A DNA stretch of 44,387 nucleotides, taken from Ignavibacteria bacterium (GTDB taxonomy: Bacteria; Bacteroidota; Ignavibacteria; Tepidaquicellales; Tepidaquicellaceae). The translations under genes were made by a program, and so were the position numbers. The stretch's first letter is position 1; each line of letters starts with the position of its first letter. Below, piece after piece: positions 1 through 9,294 of the stretch. The notes under the pieces are model-generated. The model saw only the letters and a list, made by a program, of their open reading frames with translations. It did no database searches and was not told the origin of the DNA. Location: NCBI GenBank assembly GCA_016783945.1, contig JADHVP010000013.1, positions 1 to 44,387 on the forward strand, read 5' to 3'.

Positions 1-144
1 TTGTGTAAAGCCGGCGGCAGTAAATCATTTCTTGGACTTGTTGAACTTGCCGATCTTAAATCACCATTTGAAGATGGTTGCTGTAAATCCCTAATCGGAA
101 GTGTTGAAGGATGGCTTGATGAAATCGATGACATGAAGTTTTAA
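1..144 (+). CDS. M3-family peptidase, C-terminal end only (cut by window edge)
   Basis: The first 47 codons are open in frame 1 and end in TAA at 142-144. The translation (LCKAGGSKSFLGLVELADLK...) closely matches the C-terminus of the complete M3 peptidase at 1666-3363: 19 of the first 25 residues are identical, beginning with the shared LCKAGGS block. It is therefore the tail of a second oligoendopeptidase-like zinc peptidase whose catalytic domain lies upstream of the window. The extreme C-terminus diverges (CCKSLIGSVEGWLDEIDD), so this is a diverged paralogue and not a recent identical duplicate. Nothing can be said about its start or active site. Confidence 0.85.
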   Translation: MCKAGGSKSFLGLVELADLKSPFEDGCCKSLIGSVEGWLDEIDDMKF

Positions 145-323
145 CTGACATGATTTTGTAATATAATAATATCTGTTTTAGTCGAAATCTTTCCTTGCTG
201 TTATCAGTCAATAATATTATCTTTAACAGTTTTGAAAGTTTTTTAATACATTCTCGGAAATAAGATAGATGCTGAACTCTTTTTCGGAATGACTTTTTTT
301 ATTAGTTTTATCGAAAATTATAA

Positions 324-1511
324 GTGAAGAAAGACCGCAGACATGACCTCGATTGGTTAAGGGTCCTTGCAATAATACTCCTATTGTTTTTTCATTCAGG
401 TATGGTATTTATAAGCTGGTCATGGTATTTCATGCAAGATTCTCAAACCAGTTGGGTTCTCGATGAGTTTACGTTATTCCTGTCTCACTGGAGAATGGCG
501 TTGCTGTTTATGATATCGGGTGCTGGAACATTGTTTGCCCTTGGCTATCGCAGCGGGGGGAAGTATATCAAGGAACGTTCCTTTAAACTTTTAATTCCCC
601 TTACATTTGGTATTTTAATAATTATTCCACCACAGATTTACTATGAACTTATAAATCATGGAAGGGAGTTTTCAAATTATTTTGAATTTAAGTATGAATA
701 TCTTAAAGGGGGTCTCTATCCCCTTGGTGATTTTAGCTGGCATCATCTTTGGTTCATCGGGTATCTCTTTTTATATTCGTGCCTTGCTTTGCCAATATTT
801 TTATTCTTGCGAAGTGCTAAAGGAAAGAAAATCATTACAAAAGCAGCAAATATTTTTACAAGAAAGGGTGTCATTTATCTTCTTGTTATACCACTGATAA
901 TAGTCCAGATTTTATTAAGGAATAAATTTTCCGGATTTCATAACCTTGTTGATGACATGGCAAATTTCTCTTTATTCTTCCTGTTTTTTATCTATGGTTT
1001 TATCATTTGTTCGAATCAAAGTTTGTGGGATGCTATAGAAAAACAAAGGTCGCTTTCATTACTGCTTGGAGTAATTTCATTTTCTATATTGCAAATGGAT
1101 AAGTACTACTTAAGTGGTGTTTTAGGATATTACGGATACTGGATTGTGGAATCCTGCGTTGCATGGTTTTTGGTATTAGCAATTTTGGGATATGGAAAAA
1201 GATATTTGAATTTCAGAACTAAATTCCTAAATTACGCAAACGAAGGAATCTATCCCTTTTATATTTTACACCAGACGATATTAGTTATTTTGGCATATTA
1301 TATAATCAGGTGGGAAACTACTATACTCGTTAAGTATTCGGTACTTAGCATTGCTACATTAATAATTTGTATACTAATTTATGATATTGTAGTCAAACGA
1401 AATAACGTTACAAGGTTTCTTTTTGGTATGAAGCGACTAAAGAGACCTCAAACAGAGACTTTAAATAATAAGCGTCAAGTTTATACAAAAGCAAATTTAA
1501 ATATTACATAA
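324..1511 (+). CDS. acyltransferase-3 family integral membrane protein
   Basis: This 395-residue, strongly hydrophobic protein resembles acyltransferase family 3 (PF01757; the OpgC/OafA-type O-acyltransferases). These transfer acyl groups to cell-surface glycans or lipids at the inner membrane. The N-terminus carries the family signature: D8-L-D-W-L-R13 followed by FFHSG with H24, giving the R-x10-H pair considered essential in the family. About ten membrane segments follow. The GTG at 324 is the only sensible start because an in-frame TAA lies directly before it (321-323). The gene sits alone between two M3 peptidase genes, so context does not name a substrate. The last 30 or so residues (RPQTETLNNKRQV...) are polar and probably cytoplasmic. 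Family call is firm; the acceptor molecule is unknown. Confidence 0.82.
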   Translation: MKKDRRHDLDWLRVLAIILLLFFHSGMVFISWSWYFMQDSQTSWVLDEFTLFLSHWRMALLFMISGAGTLFALGYRSGGKYIKERSFKLLIPLTFGILIIIPPQIYYELINHGREFSNYFEFKYEYLKGGLYPLGDFSWHHLWFIGYLFLYSCLALPIFLFLRSAKGKKIITKAANIFTRKGVIYLLVIPLIIVQILLRNKFSGFHNLVDDMANFSLFFLFFIYGFIICSNQSLWDAIEKQRSLSLLLGVISFSILQMDKYYLSGVLGYYGYWIVESCVAWFLVLAILGYGKRYLNFRTKFLNYANEGIYPFYILHQTILVILAYYIIRWETTILVKYSVLSIATLIICILIYDIVVKRNNVTRFLFGMKRLKRPQTETLNNKRQVYTKANLNIT

Positions 1512-1665
1512 GAATTTTTAGAATTATTTTTTCACTCTTCTGAAAACTCCTCATTACCCGTTCTGATTCTCAAAACCGATCAAAGCAGAAGAATAAAATA
1601 ATTATTTTTAACAGCTGAATAAATGAATTTGCTTTTTATAAAATTAAAAAGTATAAAAAAGAACA

Positions 1666-3363
1666 ATGCGTTTTAGTGAATTTGAATATAGAAGACCGAA
1701 CATTGAGGATTTGGAAAGAAAAGTGAAAATTTTACTTTTTGAATTCTGGAGAGTTGAAAAGCTTAAGGATCAAATAAGAATAATCGATGAGATTAATGAA
1801 ATAAGAACCGAGTTTATGACCATGACCAAGTTTGCGAGTATAAAATATACCATAGATACTACAAACGAATTTTATGAAGGCGAGAAGAAATTTTTCGATA
1901 ATGTAACTCCTATATTCAGTGAGTTATTACAGCAATTCTATGCTTCATTGATCAATTCAAAATATAGAACGGAACTTGAGAAAAAATATGGAAAGCATTT
2001 TTTTAATATTGCTGAATTGGCTGTTAAAACTATGAGCAAAGAGATTATCGATGATTTAGTAATAGAGAATATTTTATGCCGGGAATATAACAAACTGCTT
2101 GCATCAGCTAAAATAATGTTTGATGGAAAAGAAAGAAACCTTGCAGGGCTAAGATCATTTATGATATCCCCTGAAAGATCAGTCAGGAAAAATTCCAGTG
2201 AAGCTTTCTGGGGATTCTTATCCTGGAACTGTGATAAGCTTGACAGGATATATAACGACCTTGTGAAAATACGTCATAGAATTGCTAAGAAACTTGGCTT
2301 TGAAAATTTTATTGAACTTGGTTATGCACGCATGGGTAGAACGGATTATGATTCAAAACAAGTATCAAAGTTCAGAAAAATAATTGAGGATCAAGTTGTA
2401 CCCATCGCAAAAAAGTATAAAGAAAAGCAGAGGAATCGTCTTGGTTTAGATGAATTCAAATATTATGATGACGGGATTTTGTTTAAATCAGGAAACGCAA
2501 GCCCGAAAGGTACTGAAGAATGGATAGTAGAAACCGTTAGAAAGGTTTTTAAAGAATTATCACCGGATATTCTTGAATTTTATGACTTCATGCTTAAAAA
2601 CGAACTCATGGATCTTCATAACAGAAAAGGTAAAGCAGTAGGTGGTTATTGTTCTTTTCTATACAAATACAAAAGTCCTTTCATCTTCGCAAATTTTAAT
2701 GGAACAGAGGACGATGTTAGGGTTCTTATTCATGAAGCTGGGCATGGTTTCCAGGCGTTTTGCAGCAGAGATTTTGAAGTACCAGAATATATTTCACCAA
2801 CACTCGAAGCTTGTGAGATTCATTCTATGAGTATGGAATTTCTAACCTGGCCCTGGATGGATATGATCTTCAATGGAGATACGAAGAAATTTAAGTATTA
2901 TCACCTGAACCGTTCATTAGGTTTCCTGCCCTACAGTGTTTCCGTAGATGAGTTTCAACATTTTGTCTATAAAAATCCCGAAGCTACAGCAGTGGAGAGA
3001 AAAGAATTCTGGAGAGAATTAGAAAATAAATACTTACCGTGGAAAGATTATAATGACAACCAGTTTCTGAAAAGTGGTGGGTATTGGCAAATGCAGAGAC
3101 ACATTTATTTAAGACCATTTTATTATATCGATTATTGTCTTGCGGAAATCTGCGCTTATCAGTTCTGGAAAAAATCAACTGATGACAGGGAAAAAGCCGT
3201 AGAAGATTATGTTAGACTTTGTAAAGCTGGGGGTAGTGATTCTTTTCTTGAACTCCTTAAAATTGCAGATTTGAAATCTCCTTTCGAAGAAGACACCTTA
3301 ACATCAATATTACCTGATATTGAAAAGTACCTCGACAGTGTTGATGAGGACCACCTGAATTAA
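1666..3363 (+). CDS. M3 family oligoendopeptidase (zinc metallopeptidase)
   Basis: A 565-residue peptidase of family M3, which degrades short peptides in the cytoplasm. The zinc site is complete: HEAGH at residues 356-360 supplies two histidines and the catalytic glutamate E357. E384, in EACEIHSMSMEF, lies 28 residues after the first histidine, at the spacing of the third zinc ligand in this family. The N-terminal half is mostly helical and charged, as expected for the lid subdomain. No signal peptide is visible. Length fits the PepF/M3B group (about 560-600 residues). The C-terminus is paralogous to the partial gene at 1-144, so two M3 genes flank the acyltransferase. ATG start; no clear Shine-Dalgarno sequence. 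Confidence 0.92.
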   Translation: MRFSEFEYRRPNIEDLERKVKILLFEFWRVEKLKDQIRIIDEINEIRTEFMTMTKFASIKYTIDTTNEFYEGEKKFFDNVTPIFSELLQQFYASLINSKYRTELEKKYGKHFFNIAELAVKTMSKEIIDDLVIENILCREYNKLLASAKIMFDGKERNLAGLRSFMISPERSVRKNSSEAFWGFLSWNCDKLDRIYNDLVKIRHRIAKKLGFENFIELGYARMGRTDYDSKQVSKFRKIIEDQVVPIAKKYKEKQRNRLGLDEFKYYDDGILFKSGNASPKGTEEWIVETVRKVFKELSPDILEFYDFMLKNELMDLHNRKGKAVGGYCSFLYKYKSPFIFANFNGTEDDVRVLIHEAGHGFQAFCSRDFEVPEYISPTLEACEIHSMSMEFLTWPWMDMIFNGDTKKFKYYHLNRSLGFLPYSVSVDEFQHFVYKNPEATAVERKEFWRELENKYLPWKDYNDNQFLKSGGYWQMQRHIYLRPFYYIDYCLAEICAYQFWKKSTDDREKAVEDYVRLCKAGGSDSFLELLKIADLKSPFEEDTLTSILPDIEKYLDSVDEDHLN

Positions 3364-3526
3364 GACCATCTTCGAACTAATCTGACAATATTTGACTGAG
3401 ATAATATTGTTGTTAAGTATAAATGCAAAATAGAGTATGGTAATATAAAATTTATCTTTCTTGATTTTAAACACAATGAAAGATATATTCGTATGTGTAG
3501 AAATCGATTAACGTTTCCCCTTCTGA

Positions 3527-5281
3527 ATGGCAATATTTAAAAAACTTTCTACCTGGATATTTCTTACCGGAATTATAGTATCATATTATGTCGGGCAGTA
3601 TGTTCCTCCTACATTAACGGTAGAAAAAATCACCCTTGACACAAAAATAGATAGAACTGGGAAAGAGTATTTTATTTACCGGGAGGAACCCAAATACCTT
3701 GTCTCATTAAAATCAATAGAAGAATCTCAATTACGACCAGAAGCGTTAGCTGAATTAGCAAAGAAAAACCAATTGCCTTTGGTTACGGAGGATTTTGTCT
3801 ATGAAGGAAGGGAAATCGATGGCGAGACTAAGAAAATTTATTACCAATTAATTGCTAAGCAGCATTGGGGTTTTTGGTCGTTGTTGCCGGCGTTAATTGC
3901 AATTTTGTTATGCTGGCAGACCAAAGAACCAATTACATCATTGTTTGCCGGGATAGTATCAGGGGCTTTGCTGCTCGGCAGGTTTGATCTAACAGATGAG
4001 GTTTTACTACCATCGATAGGAACGGAAAGCGCTGCAGGGATATTGATATTGTACTTGTGGCTTCTAGGGGGACTATTAGGCATCTGGTCAAAAACTGGTG
4101 CTGCACATGCTTTTGCAGATTTAATGACAAGACGCTTTGTAAAAGGTCCCAAATCTGCAAAGTTAGTTTCGTGGTTTTTGGGAGTTATATTTTTCCAGGG
4201 GGGAACGATGAGCACGGTATTAGTAGGAACTACAGTTAAGCCTTTAGCTGATAAGCAAAAAATCAGTCACGAAGAATTATCTTACATAGTTGATTCGACA
4301 GCTTCACCCATCGCTTCACAATTAGCCTTTAATGCCTGGCCTGGTTATATCCAGGCTTTTATCTTTGTTGCTGGTGTTTCCTGGTTGGCAACCGAAGCCG
4401 ATAGAATAACTTTCTTTTTCAAGAGCGTCCCGTTTTGTTTTTATGCTATATTCGCTGTGATGGGAACTTTTCTCTTATCTATCGAGAAAGCTCCTTTTGT
4501 TGGGAAGCAGATGCAGGAAGCTATAAAAAGAGCACGAAGTACTGGAGAATTAGATGCTGATGACGCGAAACCCTTGAGTGCCAAAGAATTACATAAAGGA
4601 AGTGTTCCCGAAGGATATAAACCAAATGTGTTAGAATTCTTCATTCCCCTTGGTTTAATTATTTTTATTTCAATTGGAACATTTATTATCGATGGATCAC
4701 CTCAAATTAGGTGGGCGTTTGGTGCTGCAGTAGTTGTTGCTCTATTCTCCGCTCTTATCAGGGGTATGAAACTTACAACGGTAATGTCGGGATTTGTTGA
4801 TGGATTAAAAGGTGTTGTAGGTGGTTCTGTTATTCTATTGTTGGCAATCGTCATAGGGCTTATAAGCAAAGAAGCAGGCGGGGGTACATATCTGGTAGAA
4901 CTTTTAGGTCAGCAGACTCCCTACTGGATTTTACCCGTAATGCTGCAATTAATGACAATGATAATAGCGTTTTCTACTGGAACAAGTTGGGGTACTTATG
5001 CAATCGCATTTCCTCTTGCAATGCCTCTTTCGTGGGCAATAGCTAATTCACAAGGTTTAGCACACCCGGAGTTTTTTATGACCTTATGTTTTGCAGCTGT
5101 AATGGATGGAAGTGTGTATGGTGATCAATGTTCTCCCATATCAGACACAACAGTGTTAAGTTCAATGAGTACGGGATGCGACCTAATGGATCATGTCAAA
5201 ACCCAAATTCCACAAGCAACAATTGCAGCCGCTCTTGCAGCAATTATGTGGACTTTAGTCACAATTGTTTTTGCTTCATAA
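3527..5281 (+). CDS. NhaC-family Na+/H+ antiporter
   Basis: A 584-residue inner-membrane protein of the NhaC antiporter family (PF03553), exchanging sodium (or sodium plus an organic acid) for protons. After one N-terminal membrane anchor, residues about 25-110 form a charged, non-cytoplasmic insert. The transporter core begins near GFWSLLPALIAILLCW and continues for about 11 hydrophobic helices. Family-typical segments include TKEPITSLFAGI, the QGGTMSTVLVGTTVKP loop, DSTASPIAS and, near the end, VMDGSVYGDQCSPISDTTVLSS. The extra N-terminal loop is longer than in classical NhaC and is common in the homologues of marine and sediment bacteria. Cation specificity cannot be read from sequence. 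Spaced about 160 bases from the peptidase upstream, so probably its own unit. Confidence 0.88.
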   Translation: MAIFKKLSTWIFLTGIIVSYYVGQYVPPTLTVEKITLDTKIDRTGKEYFIYREEPKYLVSLKSIEESQLRPEALAELAKKNQLPLVTEDFVYEGREIDGETKKIYYQLIAKQHWGFWSLLPALIAILLCWQTKEPITSLFAGIVSGALLLGRFDLTDEVLLPSIGTESAAGILILYLWLLGGLLGIWSKTGAAHAFADLMTRRFVKGPKSAKLVSWFLGVIFFQGGTMSTVLVGTTVKPLADKQKISHEELSYIVDSTASPIASQLAFNAWPGYIQAFIFVAGVSWLATEADRITFFFKSVPFCFYAIFAVMGTFLLSIEKAPFVGKQMQEAIKRARSTGELDADDAKPLSAKELHKGSVPEGYKPNVLEFFIPLGLIIFISIGTFIIDGSPQIRWAFGAAVVVALFSALIRGMKLTTVMSGFVDGLKGVVGGSVILLLAIVIGLISKEAGGGTYLVELLGQQTPYWILPVMLQLMTMIIAFSTGTSWGTYAIAFPLAMPLSWAIANSQGLAHPEFFMTLCFAAVMDGSVYGDQCSPISDTTVLSSMSTGCDLMDHVKTQIPQATIAAALAAIMWTLVTIVFAS

Positions 5282-5353
5282 ATATTAACCAATTAAGGAT
5301 ATATTTCCATAAATATTTTAAAGCTTCTTTAAAAATTAATATTTCAAAGAGTA

Positions 5354-7183
5354 TTGGATAAAGAGTTAATCATAAAATCACTTGAACATCAAATTTATAG
5401 GTTAAATGAAAGATTAAAATTCTTAGAAAAGAGAAGTGATAAGTATTCATGGAACAGGCTCAAAATCTTTTTATCATTTTTAATAGCAACCGTTTTGATG
5501 TTTTCATGTGCTGGCTCTGTTTTGGGTTGGATTCTTTTAGCAATTGGATCAAGTGTGTTTAGTATTACGGTTCATCTTCATAACAAATTAATTTATGCGA
5601 TTTCGCGATATAAATTATACATTAATATAAAAACATCAAACCTTTCGAGAGCTCAACTCGATTGGGATAAACTTCCCGAGCCTAAAGAAACGATTTTAAA
5701 TGCTCACCCTTTTGAAATAGACCTCGACATAGTTGGTGAAAAGTCATTACACAGACTTATAAACATATCTCATTCAAAAGAGGGCAGTCATTTGTTAAGA
5801 ACATATTTATTAGAAACAGAACCAGAATATCCAAAGGTTCTAAAAAGGCAGCACCTGGTAAAAGAGCTTATGCCATTATCTTTATTCCGGGATAAATTCT
5901 TACTTAAAGCCGTGTCTGTGTCAAGGAAAAAGTTCGAGGGTGAAAAAATTGTGTCCTGGTTGAACAACATTGAAGCTAAGAAGACATCCCTTTTGTTACT
6001 ACTAACAGCATCCGTTTTAATCTTGTCCTATGCAATACTCTTTGTGTTCTTTTCGTTAGGATTAATAACAGCTGTTTGGCTTTTTCCATTTGTATTGTAT
6101 CTGATTTTTTACATGTGGTTTAGTAAAAGGACGGAAGAATTATTTAAGTCTACAGAATTAATTGATGATGAATTAAGTAAAGTCAGAATATTATTCGAAC
6201 ACATTGAAAATATTCCTTTGAGTAATAAGAATGAGGTTAGAAAATTCCTATCTCCCATTATTAAAAATGAACAGAAACCATCTCTTTTATTAAAAAGATT
6301 AGAAAAATTATCTGAGATGATTGCAGCAAGAGGGAATCCTTTTATTAAAATAATTTTCAACATCTTGATACCTTATGATGTTTATCTTTCTATTAGGTTA
6401 TTAAAATGCAGAGATGAAATAAAAGACAATCTAAAAGACTGGTTAAACGTTTTATATGAACTCGAAGCATTAAATTCTCTTGCGAACTTTGCATACTTGA
6501 ATCCAACCTATACATTTCCTGAAATTTCACAGGGTGATAATAGTAAATATGTTTTTGTTTCAAACAATTTAGGACATCCCTTAATTTCGGAAAGTGAAAA
6601 AGTTATGAATGATTTCTTATTGCAAAAGGAAAAAGAGATAGTAATAATTACCGGATCAAATATGTCTGGAAAAAGTACCTTTATAAAAACTATTGGTGTA
6701 AATTTATGTCTAGCATATGCTGGTGCACCTGTAAATGCAAATAAGCTAAAAGTTTCTCTTTTTAGATTGTTTACATGCATCAAAGTAACAGATTCAGTAA
6801 CTGATGGCATTTCCTATTTCTACGCAGAAGTAAAAAGGTTAAAAGAATTGCTCGATAAAGCTAACGTTGAATGTTCGAAACCATTATTCTTTTTGATCGA
6901 TGAAATATTCAGCGGAACGAACAACAAAGAGCGTTCTATCGGTAGCAGAGCCTATATTAAAGCTCTGGCAGGTTTAGAGGTGTGCGGGGCTGTTGCAACA
7001 CATGATTTGAATCTTATAAATTTAGAAAAGGATATTAAATGTGTATCGAATTTTCATTTCAGAGAAGACATATCTAACGGCAAAATGGTTTTTGATTACA
7101 AACTTCACCCAGGTTCTTGCCCAACCACAAATGCAATCAGGGTTATGCAATTGGCTGGTTTACCTATATCATCCGAACAGTAA
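5354..7183 (+). CDS. MutS-family ATPase with membrane segments
   Basis: A 609-residue protein whose C-terminal third is a MutS-type ABC ATPase. Walker A is GSNMSGKST (residues 434-442), Walker B with the catalytic glutamate is FLIDEIFSGTNN (D516, E517), and ATHDLNL follows as the His-switch region. The N-terminal mismatch-recognition domains of true MutS are missing. Instead there are two hydrophobic hairpins, at about residues 37-75 and 210-256, around a partial lever/core region, so the ATPase is probably tethered to the membrane. Membrane-containing MutS homologues occur in Bacteroidota, but their role is not established, and I would not call this mismatch repair. The start is TTG at 5354, with an in-frame purine-rich stretch just before it; no ATG exists before the first membrane segment. 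Confidence 0.82.
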   Translation: MDKELIIKSLEHQIYRLNERLKFLEKRSDKYSWNRLKIFLSFLIATVLMFSCAGSVLGWILLAIGSSVFSITVHLHNKLIYAISRYKLYINIKTSNLSRAQLDWDKLPEPKETILNAHPFEIDLDIVGEKSLHRLINISHSKEGSHLLRTYLLETEPEYPKVLKRQHLVKELMPLSLFRDKFLLKAVSVSRKKFEGEKIVSWLNNIEAKKTSLLLLLTASVLILSYAILFVFFSLGLITAVWLFPFVLYLIFYMWFSKRTEELFKSTELIDDELSKVRILFEHIENIPLSNKNEVRKFLSPIIKNEQKPSLLLKRLEKLSEMIAARGNPFIKIIFNILIPYDVYLSIRLLKCRDEIKDNLKDWLNVLYELEALNSLANFAYLNPTYTFPEISQGDNSKYVFVSNNLGHPLISESEKVMNDFLLQKEKEIVIITGSNMSGKSTFIKTIGVNLCLAYAGAPVNANKLKVSLFRLFTCIKVTDSVTDGISYFYAEVKRLKELLDKANVECSKPLFFLIDEIFSGTNNKERSIGSRAYIKALAGLEVCGAVATHDLNLINLEKDIKCVSNFHFREDISNGKMVFDYKLHPGSCPTTNAIRVMQLAGLPISSEQ

Positions 7184-7254
7184 TTCATTGACTTTTATAC
7201 TATGTTGAACTTTTTTAAATTGAATCATTCATATAAATTTAACCAATTGACTAC

Positions 7255-7992
7255 GTGCCGAGCAGTAAAGAAAAAGATAAGGTAATATCGAGTATAGCTA
7301 TTTCTTTCTTGTTTATTTTTTTTCTATGGCTTATCAAGGTTTTTGAAGCCTACACGGGGTTTGACCTTACGAGGTTAGGAATTTATCCAAGAAAGGCTTC
7401 CGGCTTGATTGGTGTTTTAACTTCTCCACTGATTCATGCAGATTTTTCGCATCTTGTTTCCAACACAATAACACTTTTCGTTCTTATGTTCATATTGTTT
7501 TATACCTATAGAAAGTCTGCAATAAGAGTTTTTGTTATTGTATATATATTTAGTGGATTAACAGTATGGTTGGTTGCTCGACCTGCATATCACGTTGGTG
7601 CGAGTGGACTGGTTTATGGTTTGTTAAGCTTCCTCTTTTTTATTGGAGTCTTAAGAAAGGACACGAGATCAATAGCTCTTTCTTTGTTAATAACATTTCT
7701 ATATGGAGGTTTAGTCTGGGGAGTGCTGCCTATAGACCCAAAGGTTTCATTCGAATCTCATTTGTTGGGTGCAATTGCCGGAGCTGTCTGTGCAATTGTT
7801 TTTCGTAAAACTGATCCTGTAATAAAATACGACTGGGAATATGAAGATGAGGAAGATGATGACGATGACGATGACGAAAATGGAGGAGAATATTACTTTG
7901 AAGAAGACCCTGAGCAGGTTTCATTCGATGAAGATATTTATTATGATGAAGTTTTAGAAAAATTAAAGAAGAAAGAAAAAGATAAAAATTAA
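7255..7992 (+). CDS. rhomboid-family intramembrane serine protease with acidic tail
   Basis: A 245-residue membrane protein with the rhomboid signature. It has HADFSHLVSN in the second helix region, the catalytic serine in GASG (S117) and the partner histidine H169 in SFESHLLGA. Rhomboids cleave transmembrane substrates within the bilayer. Six hydrophobic segments end near residue 185. The remaining 60 residues form an extremely acidic cytoplasmic tail with a run of seven aspartates (EEDDDDDDDEN), then end in a basic patch (KLKKKEKDKN). The tail is unlike the core and may bind metal, a basic partner, or nothing. The gene starts with GTG at 7255 and lies 71 bases after the MutS-like gene, on the same strand as the PAP2 gene downstream. 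Confidence 0.9.
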   Translation: MPSSKEKDKVISSIAISFLFIFFLWLIKVFEAYTGFDLTRLGIYPRKASGLIGVLTSPLIHADFSHLVSNTITLFVLMFILFYTYRKSAIRVFVIVYIFSGLTVWLVARPAYHVGASGLVYGLLSFLFFIGVLRKDTRSIALSLLITFLYGGLVWGVLPIDPKVSFESHLLGAIAGAVCAIVFRKTDPVIKYDWEYEDEEDDDDDDDENGGEYYFEEDPEQVSFDEDIYYDEVLEKLKKKEKDKN

Positions 7993-8039
7993 CCGGGTCA
8001 TTTTAATATCATATAAGGAAAAATTTATTTGGAGCAGAT

Positions 8040-8696
8040 TTGGAAAAAATTGATGGTTTAAGGTTTAAAGATAACTGGAAGAAGTTCTGGGCAGAACCTC
8101 TATTCAAAATACAATCCATACTAACGATTGTTTTACTTGTTTTAACTCTCCTCTTTTTTTCCAGGTTACTGATCTATATTGAACAACGACCTGGAGTTAT
8201 TCTTGATGATCCAATCTTAAATCTTTTTAATGCCATTGAACTCAACTGGATAATATTCCCGTTAATTTATTTATCAATTTTGTCTGGTATTATACATCTC
8301 ACTAAATACCCGGCACAGTTAATAATTCTACTTCAGTCATACATTCTTATGGATTTGTTTAGGATGCTATCAATGTATGTAACTCCTCTTGAGCCACCTC
8401 TTAACACGATTGACCTTAAAGACCCGCTGGTCTTTGTCTTGGGAACAGGTACTATAATTACAAAAGATTTATTTTTTTCGGGACATACATCTACAATGTT
8501 GTTGTTAAGTCTTTCAGCAGTGAATAAAAAAATAAAGATAATTTTTCTTATAAACACATTTTTAGTTGCGTTATTAATGTTGATTCAGAAGGCTCATTAT
8601 TCTATAGATCTAATCGCTGCTCCTTTTTATGCTTATTGCAGTTATAAGATTATTTGCGTTTTACAGAAAAAATTAAAAGAAAAATATTTAAGTTGA
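8040..8696 (+). CDS. PAP2-superfamily membrane phosphatase, sphingomyelin-synthase-like
   Basis: A 218-residue protein with about six membrane segments. It carries two of the phosphatidic-acid-phosphatase-type active-site motifs: FFSGHTST with H149, and HYSIDLIAA with H186 and D190. This pair, with its compact spacing and the SIDL context, resembles the PAP2_C / sphingomyelin synthase branch more than classical PgpB. A lipid phosphatase or lipid head-group transferase at the inner membrane is the likely role. The substrate is not visible. The start is TTG at 8040, placed 48 bases after the rhomboid stop, so the two may be co-transcribed. Family call is good, subfamily less certain. Confidence 0.78.
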   Translation: MEKIDGLRFKDNWKKFWAEPLFKIQSILTIVLLVLTLLFFSRLLIYIEQRPGVILDDPILNLFNAIELNWIIFPLIYLSILSGIIHLTKYPAQLIILLQSYILMDLFRMLSMYVTPLEPPLNTIDLKDPLVFVLGTGTIITKDLFFSGHTSTMLLLSLSAVNKKIKIIFLINTFLVALLMLIQKAHYSIDLIAAPFYAYCSYKIICVLQKKLKEKYLS

Positions 8697-8750
8697 ATCA
8701 TTTTAAATTCGGTAAACGTATCTTTGTAATAAAAACATAATTTTATATAA

Positions 8751-9287
8751 ATGAACAAAGAACATATAAACACTAAACTAGAGCCACAATTATCATTGTT
8801 GTGGTGGATATTAGAGGATGTTAGAAAAGTAACTTTACGTGGTATTGAAGGTCTTACTAAAGAGCAGCTTTTCAAATCTCCAATTGAGGGTGAATATCCA
8901 ATCGGAGCATACCTAATGCATCTTGCAGAAGCAGAAGTTTACTGGCTGCAGGTTATTTCGGATACAAAGGTGAATGTTGAAATTAAAAAGAGATTATATT
9001 ATGGTAAGTGGTTTGACCCAAATAAAGGAAAAGCTGAAGGTCCGGAAGAACCTTTAGAGGTTAAAGAGTATTTAGATGCCCTTCGTAAAGTAAGAGAGCT
9101 TTTGAGGAATTATATCTTTACAATGAAAGATGCTGAGTTGGAAGAGATTATTATTTACAAATGGGAAGGTGGGGAAGATAAAATTTCAAAAAAGTGGATA
9201 ATTTATCACTTAATAGAACATGAAGCACACCATCGCGGACAAATGATGATGTTGATTCGAAAGGCTAGTTTTAAGAAAAACAAATAA
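8751..9287 (+). CDS. DinB-family (DinB/YfiT-like) four-helix metalloprotein
   Basis: A 178-residue soluble helical protein of the DinB superfamily. The expected metal-binding histidine triad is present: H57 in LMHLAEAEVYW, then H157 and H161 in the C-terminal EHEAHHRGQMM helix. Members include thiol-dependent transferases (for example bacillithiol or mycothiol S-transferases) and many proteins of unknown role. The adjoining 3-methyladenine glycosylase gene starts only 7 bases downstream, so both are probably translated from one mRNA, perhaps in a damage or detoxification response. That functional link is inference. ATG start. The upstream gap holds TATCTTTG at 8719-8726, which resembles the Bacteroidota -7 box. 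Confidence 0.82.
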   Translation: MNKEHINTKLEPQLSLLWWILEDVRKVTLRGIEGLTKEQLFKSPIEGEYPIGAYLMHLAEAEVYWLQVISDTKVNVEIKKRLYYGKWFDPNKGKAEGPEEPLEVKEYLDALRKVRELLRNYIFTMKDAELEEIIIYKWEGGEDKISKKWIIYHLIEHEAHHRGQMMMLIRKASFKKNK

Positions 9288-9294
9288 TAATCAA

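Noticed and set aside
3386-3409. CAATATT / AATATTG inverted repeat after the M3 peptidase gene
   Set aside because: A/T-only stem with a ten-base loop and no T run; too weak to call a terminator or operator.
3841-4215. Long antisense frame inside the NhaC gene
   Set aside because: It mirrors the codon structure of a clear transporter gene and has no protein-like features of its own.
8719-8726. TATCTTTG resembling a Bacteroidota -7 promoter box
   Set aside because: No convincing -33 TTTG at the right distance (a TTG lies 22 bases upstream), and the promoter rules for this lineage are uncertain.
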